From an uncultured Lachnospiraceae bacterium (GTDB lineage: Bacteria; Bacillota; Clostridia; Lachnospirales; Lachnospiraceae), in the NCBI GenBank assembly GCA_900542015.1, contig UQLY01000003.1, positions 62,001-126,000 of the forward strand: a DNA stretch of 64,000 bases. Reading direction: 5' to 3'. Position numbers and translations under genes: made by a program. A model generated the notes under the pieces. That model was not told where the DNA came from and did no database searches. It worked only from the letters and a program-made list of their open reading frames with translations. Shown here one piece after another: positions 26,619 through 35,395 of the stretch. Positions within the stretch are counted from its first letter, which is position 1. The number at the start of each line of letters is the position of its first letter.

Positions 26619-27378
26619 CCAGATCACCACCCGTCGATAAAAATGTCAGCGCGTCGGAAATCTTCTGATACATTTCCTGATTGCTGTTATTTCCGCGGTA
26701 AATCTGATGGAATACCTCTCCGTCCTTGATAAACAGCACGCGCCCCGCATGACTCGCCGCCTTTACGGAATGCGTTACCATCAGGATCGTCTGCCCTTCG
26801 TCGTTGATTTTATTAAACAGATTCAACAGGCTGTCCGTAGAAGCGGAATCCAGGGCTCCCGTAGGTTCGTCGGCAAGAATCAGCTTCGGCTCCGTAATCA
26901 GCGCCCTCGCTACCGCCACCCTCTGTTTTTGCCCTCCCGACACTTCATAAGGAAATTTTCTGAGCAGATCATGGATTCCCAGCTTGTAGGAAATCGCTTC
27001 CACCCGCTCCCTGATCTCGGGATATCCCTTGCGCTCCAGTACCAGAGGCAGGGCGATATTGTCATATAAAGAAAACGTATCCAGCAAATTAAACTCCTGG
27101 AATACAAAACCGAGATTATCCCGGCGAAACGCGGACATTTCCTTTTCCCTGATCCCGGATAAATTCTTTCCGTCCAGAACGACTTCTCCACCCGTAGGCA
27201 TATCCAGCGCCGCAAGTATATTTAAAAGCGTCGTTTTTCCCGAACCGGATTCTCCCATGATCGCGATATACTCGCCTTCTTCTACCACAAAGGATACATT
27301 GGAAAGGGCTTCCACCTGATTTCCTCCAAATCTTGTCGTATAAATTTTATTCAGGCTTTTTACTTCTAAAATTGCCAT
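26611..27378 (-). CDS. ABC ATPase, BceA/MacB type (module A)
   Basis: 255 residues from the ATG at 27378, which has AAAGGAGG upstream. Walker A is GESGSGKTT, the signature is SGGQKQRVAVARAL, and Walker B is LILADEPTGALDS, the usual form for ATPases of FtsX-type permeases. It powers the permease encoded right after it. A promoter region of about 110 bases separates it from the kinase gene and holds two identical TGTGACATTT elements 21 bases apart, suggesting separate induction of the transporter. Confidence 0.94.
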   Translation of the reverse strand: MAILEVKSLNKIYTTRFGGNQVEALSNVSFVVEEGEYIAIMGESGSGKTTLLNILAALDMPTGGEVVLDGKNLSGIREKEMSAFRRDNLGFVFQEFNLLDTFSLYDNIALPLVLERKGYPEIRERVEAISYKLGIHDLLRKFPYEVSGGQKQRVAVARALITEPKLILADEPTGALDSASTDSLLNLFNKINDEGQTILMVTHSVKAASHAGRVLFIKDGEVFHQIYRGNNSNQEMYQKISDALTFLSTGGDLDE

Positions 27379-27449
27379 GATATTTGAACCTCCTTTTCGT
27401 TTTGTATCCAGAGTATAACAAAACAGCCCTTCTGTCCGACATCGATTTC

Positions 27450-27480
27450 TGTGACATTTGGGCTGTTTGATGTGACATTT
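27450..27480. promoter_or_regulatory. Direct repeats upstream of the module A transporter
   Basis: TGTGACATTT occurs at 27450-27459 and 27471-27480, exactly 21 bases (two helical turns) apart. A TATACT -10 box lies further toward the ATPase start on the minus strand without a good -35 box, as expected for an activated promoter. Binding by the module A response regulator is inferred. Confidence 0.55.
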
Positions 27481-27490
27481 TTGTAAGACT

Positions 27491-28516
27491 TTACTCAACT
27501 TCCATATAATTCTTCCTCAAATCTATGGAAAACCGGCTTCCTTTCCCGGGCGTCGAAACGACGTTGACCGGAGTGCCCAGCAGATCCACCGTGCGCTTGA
27601 CCAGATACAGACCGATCCCCGTGGATTTTTTATCGGCTCTGCCGTTATAGCCTGTGAAGCCCTTTTCAAAAATACGGGGCAGATCTTCTTTGGCGATGCC
27701 GATGCCCGTATCCTCGATATGCAGAAACGGTCCGCTTTCCACCGATATCGTAATCGTCCCTTCCTCCGTATACTTGATGGCGTTGGAGAGAATCTGCTCG
27801 ATCATAAAGGTCAGCCATTTTTTATCGGTCAATATCGTAACATCTGTTCCTTCATAATCCACACGCAGCCCCTTCATCACAAACCAGGACGCATATTTAC
27901 GGATACAACTGCGAATAATCTCATCCAACGCATATTCTCTGATCACCAGGTCCTTTTGCGTGCTGTCGAGACGGAAATAGGATAATACCATATCCACATA
28001 TTGTTCGATCCGGGACAGTTCCACCAGAAGCTTCTGGTTTTCCTCGGTATCTTCTTCCTGAAGCAGCAGGCGCATAACCGCAATGGGCGTTTTGATCTGA
28101 TGCGCCCAGGTGGAATAATACTCCATGCTTTCTTCCTTAAAGATCCGCAGCCTGCTCTCCTCCTTGGAAGTGTTTTCTATCCACTCCAACAGCAAATCCC
28201 GGTAATCGGTCTCGATCAGTCCGCTTCCCCGGGGTATCTGCCCCGGCGCCAGATACCGGCTACCCGACAGTTCCTTTAACTCGCGGTGCTTGGAGTACCA
28301 GTGGATAAAATGCACCGGCACAAACACAAGCAGCAACAAAAGGCACAGCATCGCAGCATAGTGCACGGCTTCATTTTCAATCCGGTATAAAAAGAAAATG
28401 AACGCAAAAATACCCGCAAATATCAGGTCGATCAAAATAACAAGCCGATGCCCCCGCAGATATTCCAATAAGATATAGACAAAATTTTCCTTCCCGGAAC
28501 GCTTTTTCCTATCCAA
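27491..28516 (-). CDS. Sensor histidine kinase, BceS-like (module A)
   Basis: 341 residues from a TTG start. Two membrane helices near the N-terminus are separated by only a few outside residues, so it has no real sensor domain, as in intramembrane-sensing kinases that read the state of a partner ABC permease. The phosphorylated His is in the H-box WAHQIKTPIAVM; the ATPase domain has the N-box (ILSNAIKYT) and G-boxes (DTGIGI, STGIGLYLVK). It overlaps the response regulator gene by eight bases. Confidence 0.92.
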   Translation of the reverse strand: MDRKKRSGKENFVYILLEYLRGHRLVILIDLIFAGIFAFIFFLYRIENEAVHYAAMLCLLLLLVFVPVHFIHWYSKHRELKELSGSRYLAPGQIPRGSGLIETDYRDLLLEWIENTSKEESRLRIFKEESMEYYSTWAHQIKTPIAVMRLLLQEEDTEENQKLLVELSRIEQYVDMVLSYFRLDSTQKDLVIREYALDEIIRSCIRKYASWFVMKGLRVDYEGTDVTILTDKKWLTFMIEQILSNAIKYTEEGTITISVESGPFLHIEDTGIGIAKEDLPRIFEKGFTGYNGRADKKSTGIGLYLVKRTVDLLGTPVNVVSTPGKGSRFSIDLRKNYMEVE

Positions 28517-29180
28517 TGATATAGCCCTTTCCCGTCTTGGTTTTAATGAAATCCGTCAGCCCGATCTCGCTAAGTCTCCGGCGAAGTCTTGTGATATTGA
28601 CGGTCAGCGTATTTTCCTCCACATAACAGTCATTCTCCCAAAGCCTGGTCATCAAAGTATTTCTGCTGACTACCTTACCTTTATTTTCCATCAGGGTCTG
28701 CAAAATACGAAATTCGTTTTTCGTCAGCTCCAGCTTTTCTTCTCCGTAAACCAGCGTCATATCGTTGAGATTTAAGATGGCTCCCCCAAACTCCAACACG
28801 GGAACCTTTCCCGCCAGATCATAGCTTCTCCTCAGAACCGCCTGTACCTTGGCGTTCAATACATTCAGATCAAAGGGCTTTGCAATAAAATCGTCTCCGC
28901 CCATGTTCATCGCCATCACGATATTCATGTTATCCGACGCCGAGGATATGAAAATCACGGGAACGCCGGAAACCTTCCTGATCTCGGTGCACCAATAATA
29001 ACCGTTATAAAAGGGCAGCATAATATCAATCAGCACCAGATGAGGGTCAAACTCTGTAAACGTCTCCATGACATTGCGGAAATCCTTAACGATTTCCACC
29101 TCGTTGCCCCATGCTTCCATTTGCCTTTTGATTACCTCCGCCATGGAGGAATCGTCCTCAACGACCAAAATACGGTACAT
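28509..29180 (-). CDS. OmpR/PhoB-family response regulator (module A)
   Basis: 223 residues from the ATG at 29180 (GGGCGGAAG upstream); the frame is open 23 codons further but without a ribosome site. The receiver domain has the acidic pair in VVEDD, the phosphorylated Asp in LVLIDIMLP and a conserved Lys in AKPFD. The C-terminal winged helix ends in RRRLSEIGLTDFIKTKTGKG. It should activate the module A transporter through the repeats at 27450-27480 (inference). Confidence 0.93.
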   Translation of the reverse strand: MYRILVVEDDSSMAEVIKRQMEAWGNEVEIVKDFRNVMETFTEFDPHLVLIDIMLPFYNGYYWCTEIRKVSGVPVIFISSASDNMNIVMAMNMGGDDFIAKPFDLNVLNAKVQAVLRRSYDLAGKVPVLEFGGAILNLNDMTLVYGEEKLELTKNEFRILQTLMENKGKVVSRNTLMTRLWENDCYVEENTLTVNITRLRRRLSEIGLTDFIKTKTGKGYIIG

Positions 29181-29229
29181 ACTTCCGCCCTTCCTATCCG
29201 TTCGGCTGACCCGGCAACCGCCCATGCTC

Positions 29230-31191
29230 TCATTCACAGAACCGGTCATCCTTTAAGACGTCGATCAAGCCTTTGCTTAAAATTTGTTTTTCACCAATAT
29301 AATAAGTCAGATAAACAAGAAAAACAATCCCAAAAGAAAAGATCAAAATCGGTCCGAGGGGCATGTTTTTGAGAAAATCCATCAAAGCGACCCCGCTGGA
29401 TTCCAAGGCAAACCACACGATCGGGCAGTTGAGCAACAGGCTCAACAGCAGGGGCGCCGCGCTTATTTTTAACGCTTCCAGCCATAAGATCTTTTTCAGT
29501 CCCTTCGGGGACATTCCTACCGACAAGTACCTGGCAAATTCCCGCTTTCTCTCTCTGATCTGCCCCAGAGTGGATGAAAATACATTGCTTAATCCGGTCA
29601 GGGCAAGCACTGCCGCCGCCACCGCCGCAATAAACCGCAGCCCGCTCCTGATTCGTTCGTCGTCAGCCTGTTCTTCCAAACGACTCTCCACCGTTTCGCC
29701 GCTTTCCTTCAAAATGCCTCCTTTTGCCAAAACGTCGTTTTTTGTAAGCTCTGAGAGCATATCTTTCATTTCCGCGCTCTTTTTTACGTCGCTTTTCCAC
29801 GGCTCTCCCACTTTAACGTTCAGGATACTTTCTTTGTCAGAGAGAGTTTGCGGCGTTTCGTTTTGTAAAAAAGCCCCCTGCAAAGATCGAAAATACTCCT
29901 CGTCCGTCACGACCGCAAGGGAATCGACGCCCATTTCCTCTCTCAAAGCCGGAAAATAATCGCAAAGTCCGATCACATTTGCAGTCATTTCCGCCGTTTC
30001 TGCATCTTCCGTCCCGCTTTCCCCCATACCGGACCCGGCTGACAATACCGTCGTTTCCGTTTCCTTCTCCAGAAAAGGAATATATTGTCTGTCGGTCCGG
30101 TCGCTGTTTTCTCTGTCCCAGATACGGTTGACGATTACGACGCCCTGTCCGGGCGCCGCGCCTTCCTCAAGACCGCACTCTTTTCTATACTGCATAAAGC
30201 TTTCGTTATCCATGACAAATACGGTTGCCTCAATGGATTTTTCTCCCGCCCGCAGACGCAGATCAAATGTCTGGTACAAAATGCAGCTTTCCACTCCCTC
30301 AAGTCTTCTGACGCCGGTTAATAGGGCATGGTTATCCTCCGTGTTTCCTGTTGCCGTGATCCTTATATCCCATACGTTTTCATATCGCTCCCAATAAGTC
30401 TCCTTTACGCTGAGAGCGGAAATTCTTTCTATATTAAAAAAGGTAAAAAGAGCCATAACGGCAAGAAACAGAGCCGCCCCGGAAATGCGGAGACTCTTCC
30501 TTCTGGTATATAAAGACCTCGCGGCAAGCTCCCCCTCTATGCCAAAGAGAATCGAAAAGAGCGAAAACCTTCTGATTTTGCGCGGCTGTTTTTCTCTGTT
30601 CATCATCGCGTCCAATACGGAAATCCTGCTGATTTTTTTCGCCGGTATCCACGCGGAAATGCAAAGAGTAAGCGCGGATATCCCAAAGGACAGTAAGAAA
30701 ACCCAACTGCTGAATCGATATGTCGGCTCATAGGTTCTGACGGTTTCTCCCAACTCTATGATAACTCGGATAAGGCGCCGGCATACAAAAGTCCCCGCCG
30801 CGGTTCCCAGCAAAGCAGGCAGAAGGCATACGCCCATTGTCTCATGCACCAGCACGGATTTCAGTTGTTTCGGCGTAGCCCCTACGCTTTTCAGGATTCC
30901 CAAATGCCGGATTCTGGCTTTCATGGAAATGCCGAAGGTATTATAAATCATCAATATGAGAGAAGCTGCCGCTAACACCATAATTGCCGCGTAAATTTTT
31001 GCCGCCGTCGTAATATCGACGGTTTTCGTTCCCGTCTGCAGATAAGCGCGGTAAACATAATCCTCCCAGAGATTATAGAAAAAGCTGCTGATCAGGGACA
31101 ACAGTAAGGACGCCAAAAACGACACTGCCGTCAGGAAAAACAGTAATCCCTTATTATTTTTAAAATATCTTGCCGAATAATTTTTCCACAT
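29230..31191 (-). CDS. ABC permease, FtsX type (module B)
   Basis: 653 residues. An N-terminal helix and three further helices (to about residue 190) form the first FtsX block with the LGILKSVGATPKQLK pattern; a second block with three helices ends the protein (EFARYLSVGMSPKGLK). Between them is a domain of roughly 250 residues predicted outside the cell. The architecture differs from the BceB form in module A and is closer to MacB/VraG-like exporters in the FtsX superfamily. It follows its ATPase by three bases. Probably exports or removes an envelope-active compound. Confidence 0.86.
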   Translation of the reverse strand: MWKNYSARYFKNNKGLLFFLTAVSFLASLLLSLISSFFYNLWEDYVYRAYLQTGTKTVDITTAAKIYAAIMVLAAASLILMIYNTFGISMKARIRHLGILKSVGATPKQLKSVLVHETMGVCLLPALLGTAAGTFVCRRLIRVIIELGETVRTYEPTYRFSSWVFLLSFGISALTLCISAWIPAKKISRISVLDAMMNREKQPRKIRRFSLFSILFGIEGELAARSLYTRRKSLRISGAALFLAVMALFTFFNIERISALSVKETYWERYENVWDIRITATGNTEDNHALLTGVRRLEGVESCILYQTFDLRLRAGEKSIEATVFVMDNESFMQYRKECGLEEGAAPGQGVVIVNRIWDRENSDRTDRQYIPFLEKETETTVLSAGSGMGESGTEDAETAEMTANVIGLCDYFPALREEMGVDSLAVVTDEEYFRSLQGAFLQNETPQTLSDKESILNVKVGEPWKSDVKKSAEMKDMLSELTKNDVLAKGGILKESGETVESRLEEQADDERIRSGLRFIAAVAAAVLALTGLSNVFSSTLGQIRERKREFARYLSVGMSPKGLKKILWLEALKISAAPLLLSLLLNCPIVWFALESSGVALMDFLKNMPLGPILIFSFGIVFLVYLTYYIGEKQILSKGLIDVLKDDRFCE

Positions 31192-31194
31192 GGA

Positions 31195-31890
31195 CTACAC
31201 CTCCCCGGCGCCGGATACGCTTTCATCGGAAATAATGCTCCCGTCCCCGAGCCGGATAATCCGGTCCGCCTGCAGCGCAATGTTTTCATCGTGGGTAATC
31301 AGCAAAAGGGTCTGCTTATATTTCCGGTTGGAATATTTCAACAGCTCAACCACCTCCTTGCTGTTTTGGCTGTCAAGATTCCCGGTGGGCTCGTCGGCAA
31401 GAAGGATCGCCGGCGTATACATCAACGCCCTGCCGATGGAAACCCTCTGCTGCTGCCCTCCCGACAACTGCCCCGGTAAATGCTTTCTTCTGTCTTTCAG
31501 ATCAAGCAATTCCAACAACTCTTCCAAATACTCTTTCTGCACCCTGCGCCCGTCCAGCCTTAAAGGTAAAGTCATGTTTTCTTCCACATTTAAAATCGGA
31601 ATCAGATTATAAAACTGATAGATCAGCCCTACCTGTCTGCGCCTGAAAACGGCAAGCTCTTCCTGGCTTTTATGGCTCATATCCGCTCCGTCTACATAGA
31701 TTTTTCCCGATGTGGGAATATCCACGCCGCCCAAAAGATGCAGCAAAGTGGATTTCCCGGAACCGGATTTTCCAACCACCGCCACAAATTCTCCTTTTTC
31801 GACTGTAAAAGATACGCCCCTTAGCGCCCATACCTCGTTTTCGCCCTGCCCGAATTTTTTACATAAATTTTCCGCCCGCAATATTTCCAT
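31195..31890 (-). CDS. ABC ATPase, MacB/LolD type (module B)
   Basis: 231 residues from the ATG at 31890; the frame extends upstream through the repeat array but that part is low-complexity and not family-like. Walker A GKSGSGKST, signature SGGQQQRVSIGRALM, Walker B ILLADEPTGNLDS. It drives the module B permease. Three tandem 32-base repeats lie 56-151 bases upstream of the start, between it and the kinase gene. Confidence 0.93.
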   Translation of the reverse strand: MEILRAENLCKKFGQGENEVWALRGVSFTVEKGEFVAVVGKSGSGKSTLLHLLGGVDIPTSGKIYVDGADMSHKSQEELAVFRRRQVGLIYQFYNLIPILNVEENMTLPLRLDGRRVQKEYLEELLELLDLKDRRKHLPGQLSGGQQQRVSIGRALMYTPAILLADEPTGNLDSQNSKEVVELLKYSNRKYKQTLLLITHDENIALQADRIIRLGDGSIISDESVSGAGEV

Positions 31891-31945
31891 CTGTTTTCCT
31901 ATCTCCTTTTTTTCTCTTTCTCCTGTTGCGCCTACGCCGCCCCGC

Positions 31946-32041
31946 CCGGATTTCTGCCGCATTTTCAATGCACCCGCAGGAATTCCTGTCACATTTTCAG
32001 TACACCCGCCCGGATTCCTGTCATATTTTCAGTATACCCGT
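31946..32041. repeat. Three tandem 32-bp repeats before the module B transporter
   Basis: Three imperfect copies, each with an ATTTTC core starting at 31961, 31993 and 32025, so the period is exactly 32 bases (about three helical turns). The two copies nearest the kinase share CCTGTCA-ATTTTCAGTA-AC; the third has diverged. They lie between the kinase stop and the ATPase start. A role as stacked response-regulator sites is inferred; slippage debris is the alternative. Confidence 0.7.
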
Positions 32042-32096
32042 CCAAAATGACAGTGCCATGACTTTTTTATAACAATTTTGTCACAAAAAAAGAGCC

Positions 32097-33104
32097 TTAA
32101 TAGGCTCCTTTCACAAATCGGATTTCAAATGTGACTCCGCTTCCTTCTTCCCTGTTGCGGGCGGTAACGCTGCCTCCCTGCCTTTGAATTATCATGTTAG
32201 CAAGTGCTAATCCGATTCCGTAGCTTTCCTTTTTTGCATTCCTTCCTTTATAAAAACGTTCAAATATATGAGGCATATCCTCTTTTGAGATTTCATCGCC
32301 GTCGTCTGAAATCACAGCCCCGATATAGAGAGGATTCTCCGTTACCGATACCCTGAGCTCCCCGCCCGTCCGGCTATGCTCCACACAGTTTTTTAACAGA
32401 TTGGCAAACGCCTCCACCGACCAGCCGAAATCTCCCAAAAAGCAAACCTCTCCGTCCGCCTCCTGCAAATAGCGGATATTCTTTAACTCCATGGGAATTT
32501 GCAGCGGCTCGACAGCTTTGTCTATCACTTCTTTCAGCGAAACCCTTTCCTTCTGAAAGGAGATCACTTCCGATTCGATAGACGCCATTTTCAATAAAAC
32601 CGAAAGCAGCCAATCCATTGATTCTATCATCCGCTGCATCTTTTGTAACAGCAAAAGTCTTTCTTCTTCATCCGTTTCCTCGTCTCCAAGACGTTGTAAA
32701 ATCAGACGCGCCGACGTCATGGGCGTTTTCATCTGATGGGATATGTCGGCAATAAAATTCTTCAGCCAATCCTTCTCGCTTTTCAAAAGCTCCGCCTGTT
32801 CCCGCAGATGCAGCGTCGTTTTGTAGATTTCATTTGTCAGTACCGCAAGCTCCCCTTCCTGATAAACCAGTAAATTGAGGTTTTCCCCGCCGTGCAATAC
32901 CCTGTCCAAATCTTCGCTTAAACGGCTGATACGCCTGTACCTGCAGGCGGTATATCCGAAAAACATCGCTCCTAACAGGATACAGACCGCAAGCACATAA
33001 AAACCGTTTACCGTCCCGAGGAAAAAAGCGCCCGTCACAAAGGCAAGAGAACAAAGCGCATATATCATAAATTGCTTTTTTATCTCCGGATTTCGGAAAA
33101 ACAC
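32097..33104 (-). CDS. Sensor histidine kinase (module B)
   Basis: 335 residues from a GTG start. Two adjacent N-terminal helices with a very short outside loop, then a linker and the kinase core. H-box ISHQMKTPMTSARL holds the phosphorylated His; N-box (FANLLKNCVEHS) and G-boxes (SDDGDEIS, SYGIGLALAN) complete the ATPase domain. As in module A there is no extracellular sensor domain, which points to sensing through the ABC permease. It lies three bases downstream of the regulator gene. Confidence 0.91.
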   Translation of the reverse strand: MFFRNPEIKKQFMIYALCSLAFVTGAFFLGTVNGFYVLAVCILLGAMFFGYTACRYRRISRLSEDLDRVLHGGENLNLLVYQEGELAVLTNEIYKTTLHLREQAELLKSEKDWLKNFIADISHQMKTPMTSARLILQRLGDEETDEEERLLLLQKMQRMIESMDWLLSVLLKMASIESEVISFQKERVSLKEVIDKAVEPLQIPMELKNIRYLQEADGEVCFLGDFGWSVEAFANLLKNCVEHSRTGGELRVSVTENPLYIGAVISDDGDEISKEDMPHIFERFYKGRNAKKESYGIGLALANMIIQRQGGSVTARNREEGSGVTFEIRFVKGAY

Positions 33105-33107
33105 GAA

Positions 33108-33779
33108 TCAATCACCAACCTTATAACCCAGACCGCGCACGGTTTTAATGATTTCGGGAGCAGCGGGGTCTTTTTCGATTTTCTCCCGCAGACGCTTGAT
33201 ATATACGGTCAGCGTATTGTCGTTTACAAAATCTCCCGCCGCGTCCCAGATCTCCTCCAACAGGCGCGTCCTGGATAATACCTCTCCGCGGTGATTTAAA
33301 AATACTAATAAAAGCCGGTATTCCAGCGCCGACAGCAGGATTTCCTCCCCGCCTCTGGATACGGAAGCTTTTAAGGCGTCAACTTCTAAATCGTCTACGC
33401 GGATTACCGGCGACGCTTTCCCGCATCTTCTCAACACATTTTTGATCCTGGAAACCAGTTCCAAAGGTTTAAAAGGCTTAACCACATAGTCGTCCGCACC
33501 CACCGAAAACCCGGTCACAATACTGGATTCATCGTCCGAAGCCGTCAGCATAATAACCGGAATATCTCTATCTTTTTTGAGCAGGGTGCAAAGGGAATAA
33601 CCGTTTCCGTCCGGCAGATTCAGATCTAAGAGCACCAGATCAAATTTCTCCTGCTCCATCATTTTTACGGCGACCTCCCGGGAAAAAGCCGCGGCAACAG
33701 AAAAACCCTCTTTCCTTAACAGGATTTCCAGATTGCTCACAATATCCTTTTCGTCTTCCACGACTAAAATACGGTACAT
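33108..33779 (-). CDS. OmpR/PhoB-family response regulator (module B)
   Basis: 223 residues with a receiver domain (VVEDEKD, phosphorylated Asp in LVLLDLNLP, Lys in VKPFKP) and a winged-helix effector domain ending in IKTVRGLGYKVGD. Paired with the kinase three bases downstream. It is the first gene of module B, 39 bases after the aldo/keto reductase gene, so read-through from that operon is possible. Likely target is the repeat array before the module B ATPase. Confidence 0.93.
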   Translation of the reverse strand: MYRILVVEDEKDIVSNLEILLRKEGFSVAAAFSREVAVKMMEQEKFDLVLLDLNLPDGNGYSLCTLLKKDRDIPVIMLTASDDESSIVTGFSVGADDYVVKPFKPLELVSRIKNVLRRCGKASPVIRVDDLEVDALKASVSRGGEEILLSALEYRLLLVFLNHRGEVLSRTRLLEEIWDAAGDFVNDNTLTVYIKRLREKIEKDPAAPEIIKTVRGLGYKVGD

Positions 33780-33818
33780 GCTTTCGCCCTTCCCATTCGT
33801 TCGGCTATTTTTATCCGG

Positions 33819-34664
33819 CTAAAAGTCCGGGTGCTCTCCCGACCAGCCCGCCTGCGGCAGACATTCGAGGAAATACCGGTCCTCTTTTGTTATGGTAAAG
33901 CCGAAAATATCCTGATTTTCCAGCATACGTTCCTTTGCGGAGGCTTTGGGAATAACCGAAAATCCTTCCTGATACAAAAATCCCAGCAAAAACTGCGCCG
34001 GCGTAACTTTGTACTTTTCAGCCATGGATAAGACGGTTGCATCCTCCAGAACCCGCCTTCTCCCCAGAGGGCTCCATGCCTGTACCAGAATATCGTTTTT
34101 CCTGCAATAATCAACTGCCGTCGGCTGCAAATATCCCACATGCAGCTCCAACTGGTTTATCATTGGTTTTACCTTTGCGCTTTCCATTAAGGTTTCCAGA
34201 TGATGGGGTAAGCAGTTGCTGACTCCGATGGCACGAATACGTCCCTCCGAATAGAGGTCTTCCATCGCCCGCCAGGTTTCTTTCAGGCAATGCTTCCAAT
34301 CCGCATCGTCCGGCGCTTTCTTCGGCCAGTGAACCAGATACAGGTCCAGATAATCCGTTTTCAATCGTTCCAGACTTCTTTCAAAAGCCGCTTTTGTCTG
34401 CTCATATCCCATTTCATCTTTCCAGACCTTGCTGGCAAGAAACAGCTCTTCTCTGGGAATCTGACTTTCCGCTACGGCTTCTCCGATTTCGCCTTCATTG
34501 CCGTAAAAAGAAGCCGTATCCAGATAGCGGTATCCCGCCTCCAAAGCCGTCAGGATCACCTGCTTACCGTTACCGTCTGTGGAAAGGTAAGTACCGTATC
34601 CCACAGCCGGCAGCCTCACGCCGTTTGAGAGCTGAAATGTCTTTGTTTCATCCATGTTACCCAT
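33819..34664 (-). CDS. Aldo/keto reductase
   Basis: 281 residues forming a standard AKR (beta/alpha)8 barrel. The catalytic tetrad can be traced: Asp and Tyr in YLDTASFYGNE, Lys in LASKVWKDE and His in YLVHWP. The C-terminal VIPKASAKERMLEN segment binds the NADPH phosphate. These enzymes reduce aldehydes and ketones with broad specificity; the substrate is unknown. The gene lies three bases after the histidine phosphatase gene, in an operon with it and an EamA transporter. Confidence 0.92.
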   Translation of the reverse strand: MGNMDETKTFQLSNGVRLPAVGYGTYLSTDGNGKQVILTALEAGYRYLDTASFYGNEGEIGEAVAESQIPREELFLASKVWKDEMGYEQTKAAFERSLERLKTDYLDLYLVHWPKKAPDDADWKHCLKETWRAMEDLYSEGRIRAIGVSNCLPHHLETLMESAKVKPMINQLELHVGYLQPTAVDYCRKNDILVQAWSPLGRRRVLEDATVLSMAEKYKVTPAQFLLGFLYQEGFSVIPKASAKERMLENQDIFGFTITKEDRYFLECLPQAGWSGEHPDF

Positions 34665-34666
34665 AT

Positions 34667-35395
34667 TTAATCCCGCCTTTCCTCTTTGTTATCATAGCAT
34701 TCGCAAAATCTTGCGGCAAACGCCGGTTCCTCATCATGTACATACAAATGTGAAATATCCCCGTAAGCGCTCATCCGAAAGCTCGCGATGCCCTTTCTTC
34801 TTTCCTCCGTCACAAGCGTCGCTACCGAAGTGGGCGCCGCGCAAAGTCCGTGCCACAGGACCATGGGAGATATTCCCAGCAAATGACCGATCAATACGCA
34901 TCCCACGCCAAAATGACAAAAGAACACAATCGTATCGTTATTTGCCTGCCGGACTTCATAATAATGGTCTTTTCGCACATATCCGTACTTTTCCAACAGT
35001 CCGTCCAGTCCCTTTACCACCCAGTCGTACTCTTCTTTTATCTTACCCTGTTTTAATATATCCTGGTCAAACCACCGGTCATACCGGTAAAAATTTTCTT
35101 CCGCCGTCCAGTCCTGGGGCAGCCAGTCCCATGCAATCGTCTCCTCTTTTTTATCGGGACGCATGATACGCGGCGCAAATTCTCTGAGCCATTGGCATTC
35201 CTCAGCCGTGCGGTGCATCTTTTCAAGGGTAAAGGACGCCGTATCCTTCGCCCTGCCCAGAGGGGAAACATAAAAAGCCTTCACGTCCAGCTTTGACAAT
35301 CTTTCGGATAAATACCGCGCTTCCCTAAAGCCCTTTTCCGTCAAAGAATCGATACAATAATCGGGATCTCCGTGTCTGACAATCAAAAGTTTCAT
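34667..35395 (-). CDS. Histidine phosphatase family protein
   Basis: 242 residues. The phosphate-accepting His is in the N-terminal LLIVRHGDPDY motif (RHG at about residues 6-8), and the second catalytic His is in VFFCHFGVG. The family includes phosphoglycerate mutases and many phosphatases of small metabolites; the long middle insertion suggests a stand-alone phosphatase of unknown substrate. Its start overlaps the end of the transporter gene by four bases. Confidence 0.87.
   Translation of the reverse strand: MKLLIVRHGDPDYCIDSLTEKGFREARYLSERLSKLDVKAFYVSPLGRAKDTASFTLEKMHRTAEECQWLREFAPRIMRPDKKEETIAWDWLPQDWTAEENFYRYDRWFDQDILKQGKIKEEYDWVVKGLDGLLEKYGYVRKDHYYEVRQANNDTIVFFCHFGVGCVLIGHLLGISPMVLWHGLCAAPTSVATLVTEERRKGIASFRMSAYGDISHLYVHDEEPAFAARFCECYDNKEERRD

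Noticed and set aside
31946..32041. Tandem repeats considered as a CRISPR array.
   Set aside because: Only three adjoining copies without unique spacers and no cas genes; better explained as a promoter repeat.
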